A stretch of 64,000 bases of DNA from Pseudomonas sp. MAG733B (GCF_036884845.1 NZ_CP145732.1:1736001-1800000); one strand, 5' to 3'; counted from the stretch's first letter, positions 10,337-19,768 are shown. Made by a program: numbers and translations. The notes: generated by a model from the sequence alone, not told the origin.

Positions 10337-11002
10337 ATGATGAGTGCCCCACTGAAAATCGATTTCGTCAGCGACGTGTCCTGCCCTTGGTGCGTCGTCG
10401 GTTTGTATGGTCTGACCAAAGCCCTGCACATCTTGCGTGACGAGGTGCGTGCCGAGATCCGTTTCCAGCCCTTCGAACTGAACCCGAAAATGGGACCGGA
10501 AGGGCAGAACATTACCGAGCACATCACCGAGAAGTACGGCTCGACACCGGAGCAATCGCAAAAGAATCGCGAAATGATCCGCGCACGCGGCGCCGAGGTA
10601 GGGTTTGCGTTTCGCACCGACGGCAACAGCCGTATCTACAACACCTTCGATGCTCACCGTCTATTGCACTGGGCGGGGCTGGAAGGGCTGCAACAGCAAC
10701 TGAAAGAAGCGTTGTTCAAGGCGTATTTCAGCGACGGTGGCAATCCTTCCGATCACGCTCAACTGGTAACCATCGCGCAAAGCGTCGGACTGGACAGGCA
10801 GCGGGGCGAGGCGATTCTGGCGTCGGAAGAGTTCGCCACAGAGGTTCGTGAGGAACAGTTGTGGCTATCGCGCGGAGTGAGTTCGGTGCCGACGGTAGTT
10901 TTCAACGGCCAGTACGCCGTCACGGGCGGGCAACCGGTGGAAACTTTTGTCGGGGCAATCCGGCAAATCATCAGTGAGGCGAAGGGCGGAACAGTCAGCT
11001 GA
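10337..11002 (+). CDS. DsbA family oxidoreductase, FrnE-like
   Basis: A 221-aa thioredoxin-fold protein with the active site C16-P-W-C19 right after the first beta strand ('[12 protein letters not shown]'). The helical insertion '[13 protein letters not shown]' is typical of the FrnE/2-hydroxychromene-2-carboxylate isomerase-like DsbA subgroup, and the cis-proline region is '[12 protein letters not shown]'. There is no signal peptide, so it is cytosolic and probably acts in thiol-disulfide exchange or stress tolerance. GAGGTG precedes the first of two tandem ATGs. It stands alone between the hydrolase and the lipoprotein pair. Confidence 0.88.
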   Translation: MMSAPLKIDFVSDVSCPWCVVGLYGLTKALHILRDEVRAEIRFQPFELNPKMGPEGQNITEHITEKYGSTPEQSQKNREMIRARGAEVGFAFRTDGNSRIYNTFDAHRLLHWAGLEGLQQQLKEALFKAYFSDGGNPSDHAQLVTIAQSVGLDRQRGEAILASEEFATEVREEQLWLSRGVSSVPTVVFNGQYAVTGGQPVETFVGAIRQIISEAKGGTVS

Positions 11003-11100
11003 CGGAATGCTGTCGTCAAATAAGTGTCAATATGCCACTATGGTTTTGGCCGTTGCTGCCGATATACGCAGTAACGTTTTCAATCATAGGGATTTGATCC

Positions 11101-11796
11101 ATGACATTCCACGCTCTACGCACATTCGCAGCACTGACTTTGCTCGCCTGCCTGACCCTCACCGGCTGTGCCAACGTTCAACCTCCTGTACCGCTCGACC
11201 AACAATTCTGGGATGCCAAGGAGCCGACCATCGGCGTGGCGATCAGCGAATTGCCGCCGCCAGTACTGGCGTTGACCGGTAACCAGGGGATTCTCGATTA
11301 CGCCATCAACTCCGGCGTCAACAGCAAGCTCAGTGACAACGTCAAAACCTGGCAAGTACGCGATTTCGACACTCTACCGGATACCATCGTCGCCAAATTG
11401 CAAGCCAAGGGCTACAAAGCCAAACGCATCGACGAGAAGGTAGACCTGAAGGCCTACAAGGAAACCAAGTTTCGCGAAGGCTACACGATCAAAGACCTGA
11501 CGCCGATGAAAGCCAAATATGGCATCGATCGCCTGCTGCTGGTGTATGTCACTGCCACCGGTGCGACCCGCAGCTACTACAGCATCGTGCCGACCAGTGT
11601 GCCGATGGCGCAGGTCGGCGGGCAGGGCATGGTGGTTGATCTGGCCGACAACAAGCTGCTGTGGTTCCAGCCATTTGTCGCGGTACAAGCCGCACAGGGC
11701 GAGTGGGACGAACCGACCTATACCAACCTGTCCAACGCGTTCTACCAGGCTGTGGATAACAGCCGCCAGCAAATGATCACCCCGTTCGCCAAATGA
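11101..11796 (+). CDS. Lipoprotein of unknown function (first of an overlapping pair)
   Basis: A 231-aa predicted lipoprotein: signal peptide with the lipobox L-T-G-C23, giving a mature N-terminus CANVQPP. The mature region holds 'TIGVAISELPPPVLALTG', 'LPDTIVAKLQAKGYKAKRID' and a basic middle. No known family is recognised with confidence. Its stop overlaps the start of the next lipoprotein gene by 4 bp (ATGA), so the two are translationally coupled and probably function together in the envelope. It follows ~100 bp of intergenic DNA, where its promoter must lie. Confidence 0.8.
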   Translation: MTFHALRTFAALTLLACLTLTGCANVQPPVPLDQQFWDAKEPTIGVAISELPPPVLALTGNQGILDYAINSGVNSKLSDNVKTWQVRDFDTLPDTIVAKLQAKGYKAKRIDEKVDLKAYKETKFREGYTIKDLTPMKAKYGIDRLLLVYVTATGATRSYYSIVPTSVPMAQVGGQGMVVDLADNKLLWFQPFVAVQAAQGEWDEPTYTNLSNAFYQAVDNSRQQMITPFAK

Positions 11797-12701
11797 GGCG
11801 TTCAATCGTAGCGGCCAGCGTGCTGGCCCTGCTGATGGCGGGCGGCTGTGCGCAGAAACCCGCTCCCGAGGCTGGTTTCAAGGATCAGGCGGCTTTGCCT
11901 TATGTCCAGGCGCACGGGCTCGAAGTCGATGTGCAGGTGCCGCAAGATTTTGTCGGTGCCAGCACTGTGATCGACAGCAAGGACGCTTTGAAGGCTGCGT
12001 CGTCCAGCCAGGCCCTGCTGCTGAACTCGGGCACCGGTGCCGGGCTGGCCGGGGTGTTGGTGGCCAGTCTGGTCAACACCCAGATGGGCAGCGGCACCTT
12101 GCAGCGCGATGCTGAAAAATCGGCCCTGAAGGACTCGCGGCCGATGGCGGATTTGCTCGCCGGCGTACCCTTGCAGGCACGATTGCAGCAGCGCTATCAG
12201 CAGGCTTCAAAAGTGGCTGGGCTCAAGCAGGGTGAAGGGCAGGTTACGGCTCGCCTGTTGATCGAACCAAAACTGATGCTGACGCCGGATCGTGGCAGCT
12301 TTGTCCTGGTCAATCAGGTTCAGGTCCAGGATATCGCGGGTTCGCCGTTGTACCGCATGCGCATTGAGGTGACCAGCCAGCCGATCCGTCGCTGTGGCAG
12401 CCAATGCATCGATGACGGCAACCTTGAATTGACGAAGGTCACCGCGGTGCTCGACGAGTGCATCGACGAGTCCATGCGGGTACTGGCTACGGACCTGATG
12501 CAACCGACGCCACCGCCGGCGGCTCAGGAAACGTTGCGTTATGTGCTTGATGGTCAGCGCGTGGTCGAGCGCGGTTATCAACTGGCGAACAACGGAAATT
12601 ACTGGCGTTACCGCAACCTCTATGGCGCGGTGAAATCAGTGCCGGTGCCGTTTGAAGATGCGCTGACCCAGGCGCAGCTCGAAAAGGTTTACGGACAGTA
12701 A
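11793..12701 (+). CDS. Lipoprotein of unknown function (second of an overlapping pair)
   Basis: A 302-aa predicted lipoprotein: signal peptide ending in A-G-G-C19. The mature part has a small Gly/Ala-rich hydrophobic stretch ('GAGLAGVLVASLV') near residue 80 and a cysteine pair 'RRCGSQC' near 200 that could form a disulfide. It ends with a Tyr-rich segment ('YQLANNGNYWRYRNLYG'). No family is recognised. It starts inside the stop codon of the preceding lipoprotein gene. The downstream convergent neighbour is aauR, separated by a degenerate REP element. Confidence 0.8.
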   Translation: MRRSIVAASVLALLMAGGCAQKPAPEAGFKDQAALPYVQAHGLEVDVQVPQDFVGASTVIDSKDALKAASSSQALLLNSGTGAGLAGVLVASLVNTQMGSGTLQRDAEKSALKDSRPMADLLAGVPLQARLQQRYQQASKVAGLKQGEGQVTARLLIEPKLMLTPDRGSFVLVNQVQVQDIAGSPLYRMRIEVTSQPIRRCGSQCIDDGNLELTKVTAVLDECIDESMRVLATDLMQPTPPPAAQETLRYVLDGQRVVERGYQLANNGNYWRYRNLYGAVKSVPVPFEDALTQAQLEKVYGQ

Positions 12702-12710
12702 CGCTTTACC

Positions 12711-12807
12711 CGTAGGAGCCGAGCTTGCTCGCGATAGCGGCGCATCAGTCGACATCATCATTGACTGACACACTGCTATCGTCGGAACACCGGTGCGGAG
12801 CAGGGGA
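12711..12807. repeat. Degenerate REP-type inverted repeat
   Basis: The left arm CGTAGGAGCCGAGCTTGCTC is intact. The right arm (around 12772-12807) has diverged and pairs only in part. The spacer keeps the GACTGACACACTGCTATCG type sequence seen in other copies, so this looks like a decaying element. Confidence 0.65.
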
Positions 12808-12828
12808 TTAGCGCTTCTCAAGTGTGAA

Positions 12829-14157
12829 TCAGTGGCTCAACCCGTACTTCTTCACTTTGTCGAACAAGGTGGTTTTGGCCATGCCCAGTTCCTGGCTGGC
12901 CTGGGTCAGGTTGCCGCCGCTGCGTTGCAAGGCATCGCTCAACAGGTTGCGTTCGAAGGCTTCCACCGCCTCGGCGAAGGCCAGGCCCGGAGTGCTGCCG
13001 CCCGTGCCAGGTTTCTTGAACGCTGGCAGGCCGAGGGCAAAACGCTCGGCGACGTTACGCAGTTCACGCACGTTACCCGGCCAGTCATGGCTCATCAGGT
13101 TCGAGACGGTCTGGTTATCCAGTTCCGGCGCGATCCGGTCGAAGCGCAGGGATGACTGCTGCAAGAAGTATTCGAACAGTTGCAGGATGTCTTCGCGGCG
13201 TTCGCGCAGCGGCGGCAGTTCCAGGGTCACCACGTTGAGGCGGTAATACAGGTCGCTGCGGAATTCTCCGGCTTTGCTCGACTCGACGAGATCGGATTTT
13301 GTTGCAGCGATCACCCGGCAATCCACCGCTACGCTCTGGTTTGAACCGAGGCGCTCAAGGGTGCGTTCCTGCAATACCCGCAGCAGTTTGATCTGCAAGG
13401 GCAGGGGCATGCTTTCCACTTCGTCGAGGAACAGCGTGCCGCCGTCGGCGTGTTCGATCTTGCCGATCCGCCGTTTGCCGGCGCCGGTGAAGGCGTTGGC
13501 TTCGTGGCCGAAAATCTCGCTTTCGAACAGGTTCTCGGGCAGGCCACCGCAGTTCAGTGCGACGAACTGTTTAGTGTGGCGCCGACTGAAATCATGCAGG
13601 CAGCGGGCGACCAGTTCCTTGCCGGTGCCGGTTTCACCCTCGATCAGCACGTTGGCCGAGGTATCGGCGACGTTGGCGATCAGTTCGCGCAGGTTCTGCA
13701 TGGCCGGCGAGCGACCGATGATCCGGCCTTCGAGGGAATCACGCTCGGCCAGTTGCCGACGCAACGACGACACCTCCCGCGCAAGGCTGCGTTGCTCCAG
13801 CGCGCGGCGGGCCACATCCACAAGCCGTTCCGGAGAAAACGGTTTCTCCATGAAGTCGTAGGCGCCTTTCTGCATTGCGCCGACGGCCATGGAAATGTCG
13901 CCGTGGCCGGTAATCAGCACCACCGGCAAGCTGCGATCACGTTCCTTGAGCCGACCGAGCAATTCAAGTCCATCAATGCCCGGCAGGCGAATGTCGCTGA
14001 TGACGATGCCGGCAAAGTTGTCGCCGACCCGCTCCAGAGCTTCTTCGGCGCTGCCAACGCCAATGCAGGGAATGTCTTCCAGGGTCAGCGCCTGTTGGCA
14101 GCCGAGCAGCACGTGGGGGTCGTCTTCGACGATCAATACACTAAGGTCGTTGTTCAT
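12829..14157 (-). CDS. aauR: Sigma54-dependent response regulator AauR (acidic amino acid utilisation)
   Basis: A 442-aa NtrC-type activator of acidic amino acid genes. Receiver: acidic pocket E11-D12-D13, phospho-acceptor D55 in 'VISDIRLPG', Lys in 'MEKPFSPERL'. AAA+ domain: Walker A GETGTGKE, Walker B 'GGTLFLDEV', arginine finger region 'FRSDLYYRLNV'. The sigma54-contacting loop reads N221-AFTGA instead of the usual GAFTGA. The C-terminal Fis-type HTH is 'NLTQASQELGMAKTTLFDKV'. The ATG at 14157 overlaps the aauS stop by 4 bp and yields the normal length; the longer open frame upstream is inside aauS. The gene order with aatPMQJ supports AauR over the related DctD. Confidence 0.9.
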   Translation of the reverse strand: MNNDLSVLIVEDDPHVLLGCQQALTLEDIPCIGVGSAEEALERVGDNFAGIVISDIRLPGIDGLELLGRLKERDRSLPVVLITGHGDISMAVGAMQKGAYDFMEKPFSPERLVDVARRALEQRSLAREVSSLRRQLAERDSLEGRIIGRSPAMQNLRELIANVADTSANVLIEGETGTGKELVARCLHDFSRRHTKQFVALNCGGLPENLFESEIFGHEANAFTGAGKRRIGKIEHADGGTLFLDEVESMPLPLQIKLLRVLQERTLERLGSNQSVAVDCRVIAATKSDLVESSKAGEFRSDLYYRLNVVTLELPPLRERREDILQLFEYFLQQSSLRFDRIAPELDNQTVSNLMSHDWPGNVRELRNVAERFALGLPAFKKPGTGGSTPGLAFAEAVEAFERNLLSDALQRSGGNLTQASQELGMAKTTLFDKVKKYGLSH

Positions 14158-16052
14158 ATTGGCTCGGCGGGAGTGAGGCTTACCAACGGTAAACTGAGGA
14201 CGAATGCGGTGCCACCGCTGGCCGGGTGCTCGACACCCAGATGACCGCCGGTGGCGGCGGCGAGGCTGGCGGACAGCGTCAGGCCAAGGCCCAGGCCTTG
14301 TTCGCCGGGCTTGGTGGTGAAGAATGGTTCGAACAGGTGCTTGCGCGCTTCGGCGTCGATGCCGTGGCCGTTGTCCCGCACGCGCAAGCGGTATTTGCCA
14401 TCGACCGATTCGCCTTCGAGCCACAACTCGGGTTGCGGCTGCGCCTGCATGGCATCAAGGGCGTTCCCGATCAAATTGACCAGAATCTGCTCCAGACGGG
14501 TCTGATCGATCTGCACCTGCACCTCTTCGAAATAGCGGTGCAACTGCGTGTTTTTCATTCGTCCATCGAGCAACTGCAATGCCGCCTCGACACCTTTGCC
14601 GAGGCACGCCTGACCCTTGTCGTCACCGCGCCGGGCGAAGGAGCGCAGGCTGGCGGTGATACGGCCCATGCGGTCGATCAATTCGTTGATGGTCTTGAGG
14701 TTGGTGCTGGCAATGTCCAGTTGACCACGCTCGAGAAAACGTACGGTGTTGCCGGACAGGGTGCGCAGCGCCGCCAGCGGCTGGTTCAGTTCGTGGGCGA
14801 TGCTGGTGGACATCTGGCCGATGGCTGCGAGTTTTCCGGCCTGCACCAATTCATCCTGGGCGCGGCGCAAAGTCTCTTCGGCATGACGCCGTTCGCGGAT
14901 CTGGCCCTTGAGCCGCTCGTTGCTCGCGCGCAGGTCGACGGTGCGTTCGGTAATCCGACGCTCCAGTTGATTGTTGGCTTCCTGCAAGGCTTCCCGGGCC
15001 GCGAGACGTGTGGCAATCACCTTGCGCCGCTCGTTCCAGGCAATCAGCAGGAAGGCGACAAGGGCAAACGCCACCGCCACCAGAATCCCCTGATTGATCG
15101 CTTCGCGGCGCAGATCCTGCAGCGGCGTCAGCAGGGTGAAGTTCCACGGTGTATCGCTCAAGGGACGGGTTTGCGACAGGTAGCTGATGTTTTCATCGTC
15201 GGACACCAGTTCGCTGTTGGCCGGGAAGGTGAGTTTTTCCACGCCTTCGGACAGGGTTTCCCGAGCCAGCGGTTGCAGTTCGTTGAGCGGGAACCAGTAG
15301 TACTGCAGGCTACGGGCCAGTTTCTCTTTGGTTTCGTCGCTCAGTGGCACTACCGACTTCAGGCGTCGCGCCGGATCGCTGGATAGAATGATGATGCCGT
15401 TTTCGTCGCTGACGAAGGCTTCCAGGCGCGCTCGCTGCCAGCGCTCTTCCATGGCTTCGAGCCGCACCTTGACCACCGCGACGCCGATGATCTTGCCGTG
15501 TTCTTCCAGGCCATGGGCCAGGTAGTAGCCGGGTTCGCCGTTGGTGCTGCCGATGCCGTAGAAGCGCCCCGGTTGCCCGCGCACGGCGTTCTGGAAATAG
15601 GCGCGAAAGGACAGGTCTTCACCCAGGTAACTGTCGACATCGCGCCAGTTGCTGGTGGCCATGACGCGACCGGTGGTGTCCATCACATAAATGGCCCGAC
15701 TGCGGCTGCGCCGGTTCAGGCCTTCAAGGTAATCATTGACCGTTTGCCGGTGTTCCGGGCTCGGGTCGGCCAACAGCTTCGAAACACTGGTTTCGAGTTC
15801 CAGCAGGCTGGGCAGGTAGGTGTATTTGCTGATCTCGCTTTCGACGGCGCGGGCGTGCAGTTCCAGCTGACGCTGACCGTTTTCGCTGAGGCTGCGGATG
15901 CCATAGTGTTCACTGACCCAGAAGCCGATGTAACCCAGTCCGATCATCAGGGCGATGATCAGCGGCGGCAGGAACAGATGGCGAATCAGACGGGGTTTCA
16001 CGGCGAGTGATGGCGACGTGGCGCGGTAGAGATCGGGGTCGCATTTCATCAC
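14154..16052 (-). CDS. aauS: Sensor histidine kinase AauS
   Basis: A 632-aa DctB-type membrane kinase that in Pseudomonas senses glutamate/aspartate. TM1 is near residues 30-46 and TM2 near 322-338; they enclose a periplasmic dCache-like sensor with 'FRAYFQNAVRGQPGRFYG' and 'PGYYLAHGL'. After a coiled coil comes the HisKA box with H420 in 'STSIAHELNQPLAALRT', then N box 'NLIGNALDAM', G1 'DNGHGID', F 'LFEPFFTTK', G2 'GLGLGLT'. It is translationally coupled to aauR. Downstream in the same orientation lie only aauR and REP DNA; upstream is the aat transporter it should control. Confidence 0.9.
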   Translation of the reverse strand: MMKCDPDLYRATSPSLAVKPRLIRHLFLPPLIIALMIGLGYIGFWVSEHYGIRSLSENGQRQLELHARAVESEISKYTYLPSLLELETSVSKLLADPSPEHRQTVNDYLEGLNRRSRSRAIYVMDTTGRVMATSNWRDVDSYLGEDLSFRAYFQNAVRGQPGRFYGIGSTNGEPGYYLAHGLEEHGKIIGVAVVKVRLEAMEERWQRARLEAFVSDENGIIILSSDPARRLKSVVPLSDETKEKLARSLQYYWFPLNELQPLARETLSEGVEKLTFPANSELVSDDENISYLSQTRPLSDTPWNFTLLTPLQDLRREAINQGILVAVAFALVAFLLIAWNERRKVIATRLAAREALQEANNQLERRITERTVDLRASNERLKGQIRERRHAEETLRRAQDELVQAGKLAAIGQMSTSIAHELNQPLAALRTLSGNTVRFLERGQLDIASTNLKTINELIDRMGRITASLRSFARRGDDKGQACLGKGVEAALQLLDGRMKNTQLHRYFEEVQVQIDQTRLEQILVNLIGNALDAMQAQPQPELWLEGESVDGKYRLRVRDNGHGIDAEARKHLFEPFFTTKPGEQGLGLGLTLSASLAAATGGHLGVEHPASGGTAFVLSLPLVSLTPAEPI

Positions 16053-16115
16053 AGATGCCTTGGGTCAACCAGCATGGCAACGGGCTTGCTCTGGTTTCCT
16101 GCCGAACGCGGAACC

Positions 16116-16249
16116 TGTGGCGAGGGAGCTTGCTCCCGCTCGGCTGCGAAGCAGTCGTAAAACCGATAAATGCGGTGTGTCAGACACAATGCATTTTCAG
16201 GTTTTGGGGCCGCTGCGCGACCCAGCGGGAGCAAGCTCCCTCGCCACAA
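16116..16249. repeat. Long REP-type inverted repeat (GTGGCGAGGGAGCTTGCTCCC class)
   Basis: Arms of ~36 bp with a few mismatches pair around a ~50-bp core that includes GTGTCAGACAC. This class has its own internal palindrome GGGAGCTTGCTCCC. A second copy lies at 58637-58759. It separates aatP from aauS. Confidence 0.85.
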
Positions 16250-16272
16250 GGGTAATCCAGTTACCGTTTTTC

Positions 16273-17007
16273 TTAGTGCTGCAGAATCTTGTTGAGGAAG
16301 TGCTGTGTACGCTCGGCACGGTGGCTGATGTCGCCGAAGAACTCTTCTTTCTTGCAGTCTTCGATGATCTTGCCCTGGTCCATGAAGATCACGCGGTCGG
16401 CCACTTTACGGGCGAAGCCCATTTCGTGGGTCACGCACATCATGGTCATGCCTTCGTGGGCCAGTTGCACCATCACGTCCAGTACTTCGTTGACCATTTC
16501 CGGGTCCAGTGCCGAGGTCGGTTCGTCGAACAGCATGACGATCGGGTCCATCGCCAGCGCACGGGCAATCGCCACTCGCTGTTGCTGGCCACCGGACAGT
16601 TGGCCGGGGTGCTTGTGGGCGTGGGCTGAAAGACCAACGCGTTCGAGCAGTTGCAGGCCCTTCTTGGTCGCTTCTGCCTTGCTGCGGCCCAACACCTTGA
16701 TCTGCGCGATGGTCAGGTTTTCGGTGATGGTCAGGTGCGGGAACAGTTCGAAATGCTGGAACACCATGCCCACGCGGGAACGCAGTTTCGGCAGATTGGT
16801 CTTCGGGTCGGCGATGGAGGTGCCGTCGACCACGATGTCGCCTTTCTGGAACGGCTCCAGGGCGTTGACGCATTTGATCAGGGTCGACTTGCCGGAACCG
16901 GACGGCCCGCACACCACGATCACTTCACCTTTTTTGACCTCGGTGCTGCAATCAGTCAGTACCTGGAAGTCCCCATACCACTTGTTGATGCTTTTGATAG
17001 AGATCAT
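16273..17007 (-). CDS. aatP: Glutamate/aspartate ABC transporter ATP-binding protein
   Basis: A 244-aa polar amino acid ABC ATPase (GltL type) that powers import through AatQM on the inner membrane's cytosolic face. Walker A is [10 protein letters not shown]-loop '[11 protein letters not shown]', signature '[15 protein letters not shown]', Walker B '[14 protein letters not shown]', H-loop '[11 protein letters not shown]'. Its ATG at 17007 overlaps the aatM stop by 4 bp. Length and motif order are normal for the family. Confidence 0.94.
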   Translation of the reverse strand: MISIKSINKWYGDFQVLTDCSTEVKKGEVIVVCGPSGSGKSTLIKCVNALEPFQKGDIVVDGTSIADPKTNLPKLRSRVGMVFQHFELFPHLTITENLTIAQIKVLGRSKAEATKKGLQLLERVGLSAHAHKHPGQLSGGQQQRVAIARALAMDPIVMLFDEPTSALDPEMVNEVLDVMVQLAHEGMTMMCVTHEMGFARKVADRVIFMDQGKIIEDCKKEEFFGDISHRAERTQHFLNKILQH

Positions 17008-17678
17008 ACGGCGAACCTTTTTTGCAGACGCTTGACCAGCAGCGAGGCGGAAAAGCTGATGATGAAGTACACGAGACCCGCGAAAATCAGGAACTCATTG
17101 GAGCGGCCAATGATGTCGCCACTGGCACGCGAAGCATTGAGGAAGTCCACCAGGCCGACGGCGTAGACCAGCGAGGTGTCCTGAAACAGGATGATGCTCT
17201 GCTGCAACAGCAGCGGCGTCATCTTGCGGAACGCCTGCGGCAGGATGATCAGGCGCATCATCTGGCCGTAAGTCATGCCCAGTGCCTGGGCAGCGCCCAT
17301 CTGACCCTTGGGAATCGACTGCACACCGGCACGGACGATTTCGCAGAAGTACGCCGCTTCGAACATCATGAACGCCACGATGCAGGACGCGAACGCGCCG
17401 ATCGGCGTGTCTTCACCGGTGATCCAGCGCAGCACGAACGGTACCGCCAGGTAGAACCAGGTGATCACCAGCAGCAACGGGATCGAACGGAAATAGTTGA
17501 CGTAGGCGCCGGCCAGGTTGGACAGCAGTTTGTTGTGGGACAGACGGCACAGCGCCAGGAGGGTGCCGAGGATGATGCCGCCGATCACGCCCATTGCCAT
17601 CAGCTTGAGGGTCATGACCATGCCGTTCCACAGGCCCGGCAGGGACGGGATGATGCCCGAGAAGTCGAATTCCATCAT
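17004..17678 (-). CDS. aatM: Glutamate/aspartate ABC transporter permease (GltK type)
   Basis: A 224-aa inner-membrane permease with about five TM segments and the EAA-type loop '[20 protein letters not shown]', which docks onto AatP. The start is the first of two ATGs at 17678, overlapping the aatQ stop by 4 bp and preceded by a GGGGG-type ribosome site inside aatQ. It pairs with AatQ to form the import channel for acidic amino acids. The context (four-gene aat operon beside aauSR) decides the substrate; the protein alone would only say polar amino acids. Confidence 0.93.
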   Translation of the reverse strand: MMEFDFSGIIPSLPGLWNGMVMTLKLMAMGVIGGIILGTLLALCRLSHNKLLSNLAGAYVNYFRSIPLLLVITWFYLAVPFVLRWITGEDTPIGAFASCIVAFMMFEAAYFCEIVRAGVQSIPKGQMGAAQALGMTYGQMMRLIILPQAFRKMTPLLLQQSIILFQDTSLVYAVGLVDFLNASRASGDIIGRSNEFLIFAGLVYFIISFSASLLVKRLQKRFAV

Positions 17679-18421
17679 TTACCCCCTACGGAGATCAGGC
17701 CCGGTACGGCGACTTTCTTCTCGACCATGCGCATCAGCAACATCAGGCTCATGTTCAGGGTGAAGTAGATCAGCGTGGCCAGGGTGAAGGCTTCGAACAG
17801 GTTGGCGGAGAACTCGGCGGTCTGTTTGGTCTGCGCGAGCAACTCCATCAAACCGATCAGCGAGGCCACGGAGGTGTTCTTGAACACGTTCAAGAATTCC
17901 GAGGTGAGCGGCGGAATGATGATCCGGTAGGCTTGGGGCAGCAGCACGTTCCAGTAGATCTGCGGCAGCTTGAAACCCATGGCGCGGGCCGCGGATTCCT
18001 GGCCTTTTGGCAGGGCCTGGATACCGGTGCGTACCTGTTCGCAAACGCGGGCGGTGGTGAACAGACCCAGGCACACGACGACGCTGAGGAAAGCCGAGGT
18101 GGTCGGGTTCAGGTCCTGCTTGTACCACTCCTGCAGGTCGGCAGGTAGCAGATCGGGTACCAGGAAGTACCAGATGAACAGCTGAACCAGCAGCGGCACG
18201 TTACGGAAGAGTTCAACGTAGCAGGTGGCGATGCCCGATACGATGCGGTTCGGCACGGTACGCATGACGCCCAGGATCGAGCCCAGTGTCAGGGCGATGA
18301 TCCAGGCCGCGATGGCGATGCCGATGGTCCACGCCAGACCGGACACGTACCAGTCGAGATAGGTCTCGCTGCCCACGCCGGTGGACTTGAAGAACACGCC
18401 CCAGTCCCAGTTGTAATTCAT
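17675..18421 (-). CDS. aatQ: Glutamate/aspartate ABC transporter permease (GltJ type)
   Basis: A 248-aa HisM/GltJ-type permease beginning 'MNYNWDWGVFFKS', with the EAA loop 'VRTGIQALPKGQESAARAMG'. The ATG at 18421 is chosen: GGGGAGA lies a few bases upstream and this is the family N-terminus, whereas the open frame reaching 18505 adds an unconserved 28 aa. It forms the transmembrane pore with AatM. A ~190-bp gap separates it from aatJ, which is common because the binding protein is needed in excess. Confidence 0.93.
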   Translation of the reverse strand: MNYNWDWGVFFKSTGVGSETYLDWYVSGLAWTIGIAIAAWIIALTLGSILGVMRTVPNRIVSGIATCYVELFRNVPLLVQLFIWYFLVPDLLPADLQEWYKQDLNPTTSAFLSVVVCLGLFTTARVCEQVRTGIQALPKGQESAARAMGFKLPQIYWNVLLPQAYRIIIPPLTSEFLNVFKNTSVASLIGLMELLAQTKQTAEFSANLFEAFTLATLIYFTLNMSLMLLMRMVEKKVAVPGLISVGGK

Positions 18422-18615
18422 TAGGGTCTCCCCTCGGATTCGATCGATGTACAAGTTCCCGCTTGGGGGAAGCTCCGTTCCCGCCCGATCTTGACGATCA
18501 GGCACACACGATCGGCTCGACAGCCACCGGTCCGAGTGTTTCCAAAATTGCCAGCAGGGAGTGACAACCTCCTGAAAGGGCAGTGGCCCTCTCAGGAGAT
18601 AAGGTTAGTCAGAAA

Positions 18616-19530
18616 TCAGGACTTCTTGTCGTCAGCCGCTTTATCGGTCGGATTGGCGATCAGGGCCTTGAGCTCGTCGCTCATCGGGAAGTTCAGGTTC
18701 AGGCCTTTAGGCGGGATTGGCTGCATGAACCATTTTTCGTAGATCTTGTTGATCTCGCCCGATGCGTAGGTGGCCTTGATGGCGTCATCCACAGCCTTTT
18801 TGAACGGCTCGTCGCCTTTGCGCACCATGCAGCCGTAGATTTCGTACGACTGTGGAGTGCCGGTCACGGCCCAGTCACTGGCCTTCTTGGCCTTGGCGGC
18901 TTCACCGGCCAGCAGGGCGTCATCCATCATGAACGCTACGGCGCGGCCGGTTTCCAGCATCTGGAAGGACTCGCCGTGGTCTTTGGCGGAGATGACGTTC
19001 ATGTTCATCTGCTTGTCGGCGTTCATCGACTTGAGGATGCGCTCGGACGTGGTGCCGGCGGTGGTCACGACGTTCTTGCCAGCCAGATCAGGGAAATCCT
19101 TGTACTTGGAGTCTGCCTTGGACAGCAGGCGGGTACCGATTTCGAAGATGCCGACGGAGAAGTCAACTTGCTGCTGACGCTCGACGTTGTTGGTGGTGGA
19201 ACCGCATTCCAGGTCAACGGTGCCGTTCTGCACCAGCGGGATACGGGTTTGCGAAGTCACCAGGTTGTACTTGACCTGGAGGTTCGGCATGTCCAGGTCT
19301 TTCTTGATGGCTTCAACGACTTTCAGCTGGATGTCGTGGGAGTAGCCGACCGGTTTGCCGGAAGCGTCTGCAATGTAGGAAAACGGAATGGAAGCGTCGC
19401 GATGGCCCAGGGTGATGACACCGGACTCTTTGATCTTCTTCAGGGTGCCGGTGAGTTCGGCGGCGAAAACTGGCGTGCTGATCAGAGCGGCAGCAATGGC
19501 TGCGCCCAGGATATGGGGAACGATGCGCAT
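18616..19530 (-). CDS. aatJ: Glutamate/aspartate periplasmic binding protein
   Basis: A 304-aa solute-binding protein (GltI type) that captures glutamate/aspartate in the periplasm. The Sec signal peptide MRIVPHILGAAIAAALISTP ends with VFAA-E. The SBP_bac_3 fold shows 'ITLGHRDASIPFSY' and 'DLECGSTTNN', which carries the amino-acid-binding residues. The ATG at 19530 follows GAGGA by ~8 nt; a TTG directly before it is in frame but unlikely to be the start. It is first in the aatJQMP operon, under the sigma54 promoter upstream. Confidence 0.94.
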   Translation of the reverse strand: MRIVPHILGAAIAAALISTPVFAAELTGTLKKIKESGVITLGHRDASIPFSYIADASGKPVGYSHDIQLKVVEAIKKDLDMPNLQVKYNLVTSQTRIPLVQNGTVDLECGSTTNNVERQQQVDFSVGIFEIGTRLLSKADSKYKDFPDLAGKNVVTTAGTTSERILKSMNADKQMNMNVISAKDHGESFQMLETGRAVAFMMDDALLAGEAAKAKKASDWAVTGTPQSYEIYGCMVRKGDEPFKKAVDDAIKATYASGEINKIYEKWFMQPIPPKGLNLNFPMSDELKALIANPTDKAADDKKS

Positions 19531-19645
19531 CAAATTTTCCTCGACATTGTTTTTTTTATGGAGCCAGTTGTTCGGCCCTTTTGTGCTGCAAATGCCAGAG
19601 CGCTACTGAGAGTGCGCGCAAAGGACATCCGTCGAAGAAGTGTAG

Positions 19646-19661
19646 AGCATGACTCGTGCCA
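19646..19661 (-). promoter_or_regulatory. Sigma54 promoter of aatJ
   Basis: On the minus strand, TGGCACG-AGTC-ATGCT has the invariant GG-N10-GC and matches the consensus TGGCACG-N4-TTGCW at nearly all positions. It lies ~116 bp upstream of the aatJ ATG, in line with control by the NtrC-type activator AauR. Confidence 0.85.
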
Positions 19662-19676
19662 GACCAGTGCCAATTG

Positions 19677-19688
19677 ATCAAACTATTG
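19677..19688. promoter_or_regulatory. Candidate IHF site upstream of the aatJ sigma54 promoter
   Basis: ATCAAACTATTG matches the IHF core (W)ATCAANNNNTTR except for the leading W, in an AT-rich stretch. It lies between the sigma54 promoter and the AauR-type palindromes, exactly where IHF bending is normally needed. Confidence 0.55.
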
Positions 19689-19737
19689 ATTTATAAGGAA
19701 ATTAAATATTTGTGGCGCTTATTTTCAGGTTGAAAAA

Positions 19738-19751
19738 TCCGGTTATCCGAA
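19738..19751. promoter_or_regulatory. AauR-type operator 1 (one mismatch)
   Basis: TCCGGTTATCCGAA fits TTCGG-N4-CCGAA with one mismatch. From memory of the P. putida AauR work, that palindrome is the AauR recognition sequence. It lies ~80-90 bp upstream of the sigma54 promoter. Confidence 0.7.
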
Positions 19752-19768
19752 CCGACCCGCAGGTCGCG

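Noticed and set aside
14154..14424. 89-aa N-terminal extension of AauR
   Set aside because: It lies wholly within aauS in another frame, is Arg-rich, and the receiver domain starts exactly at the ATG at 14157.
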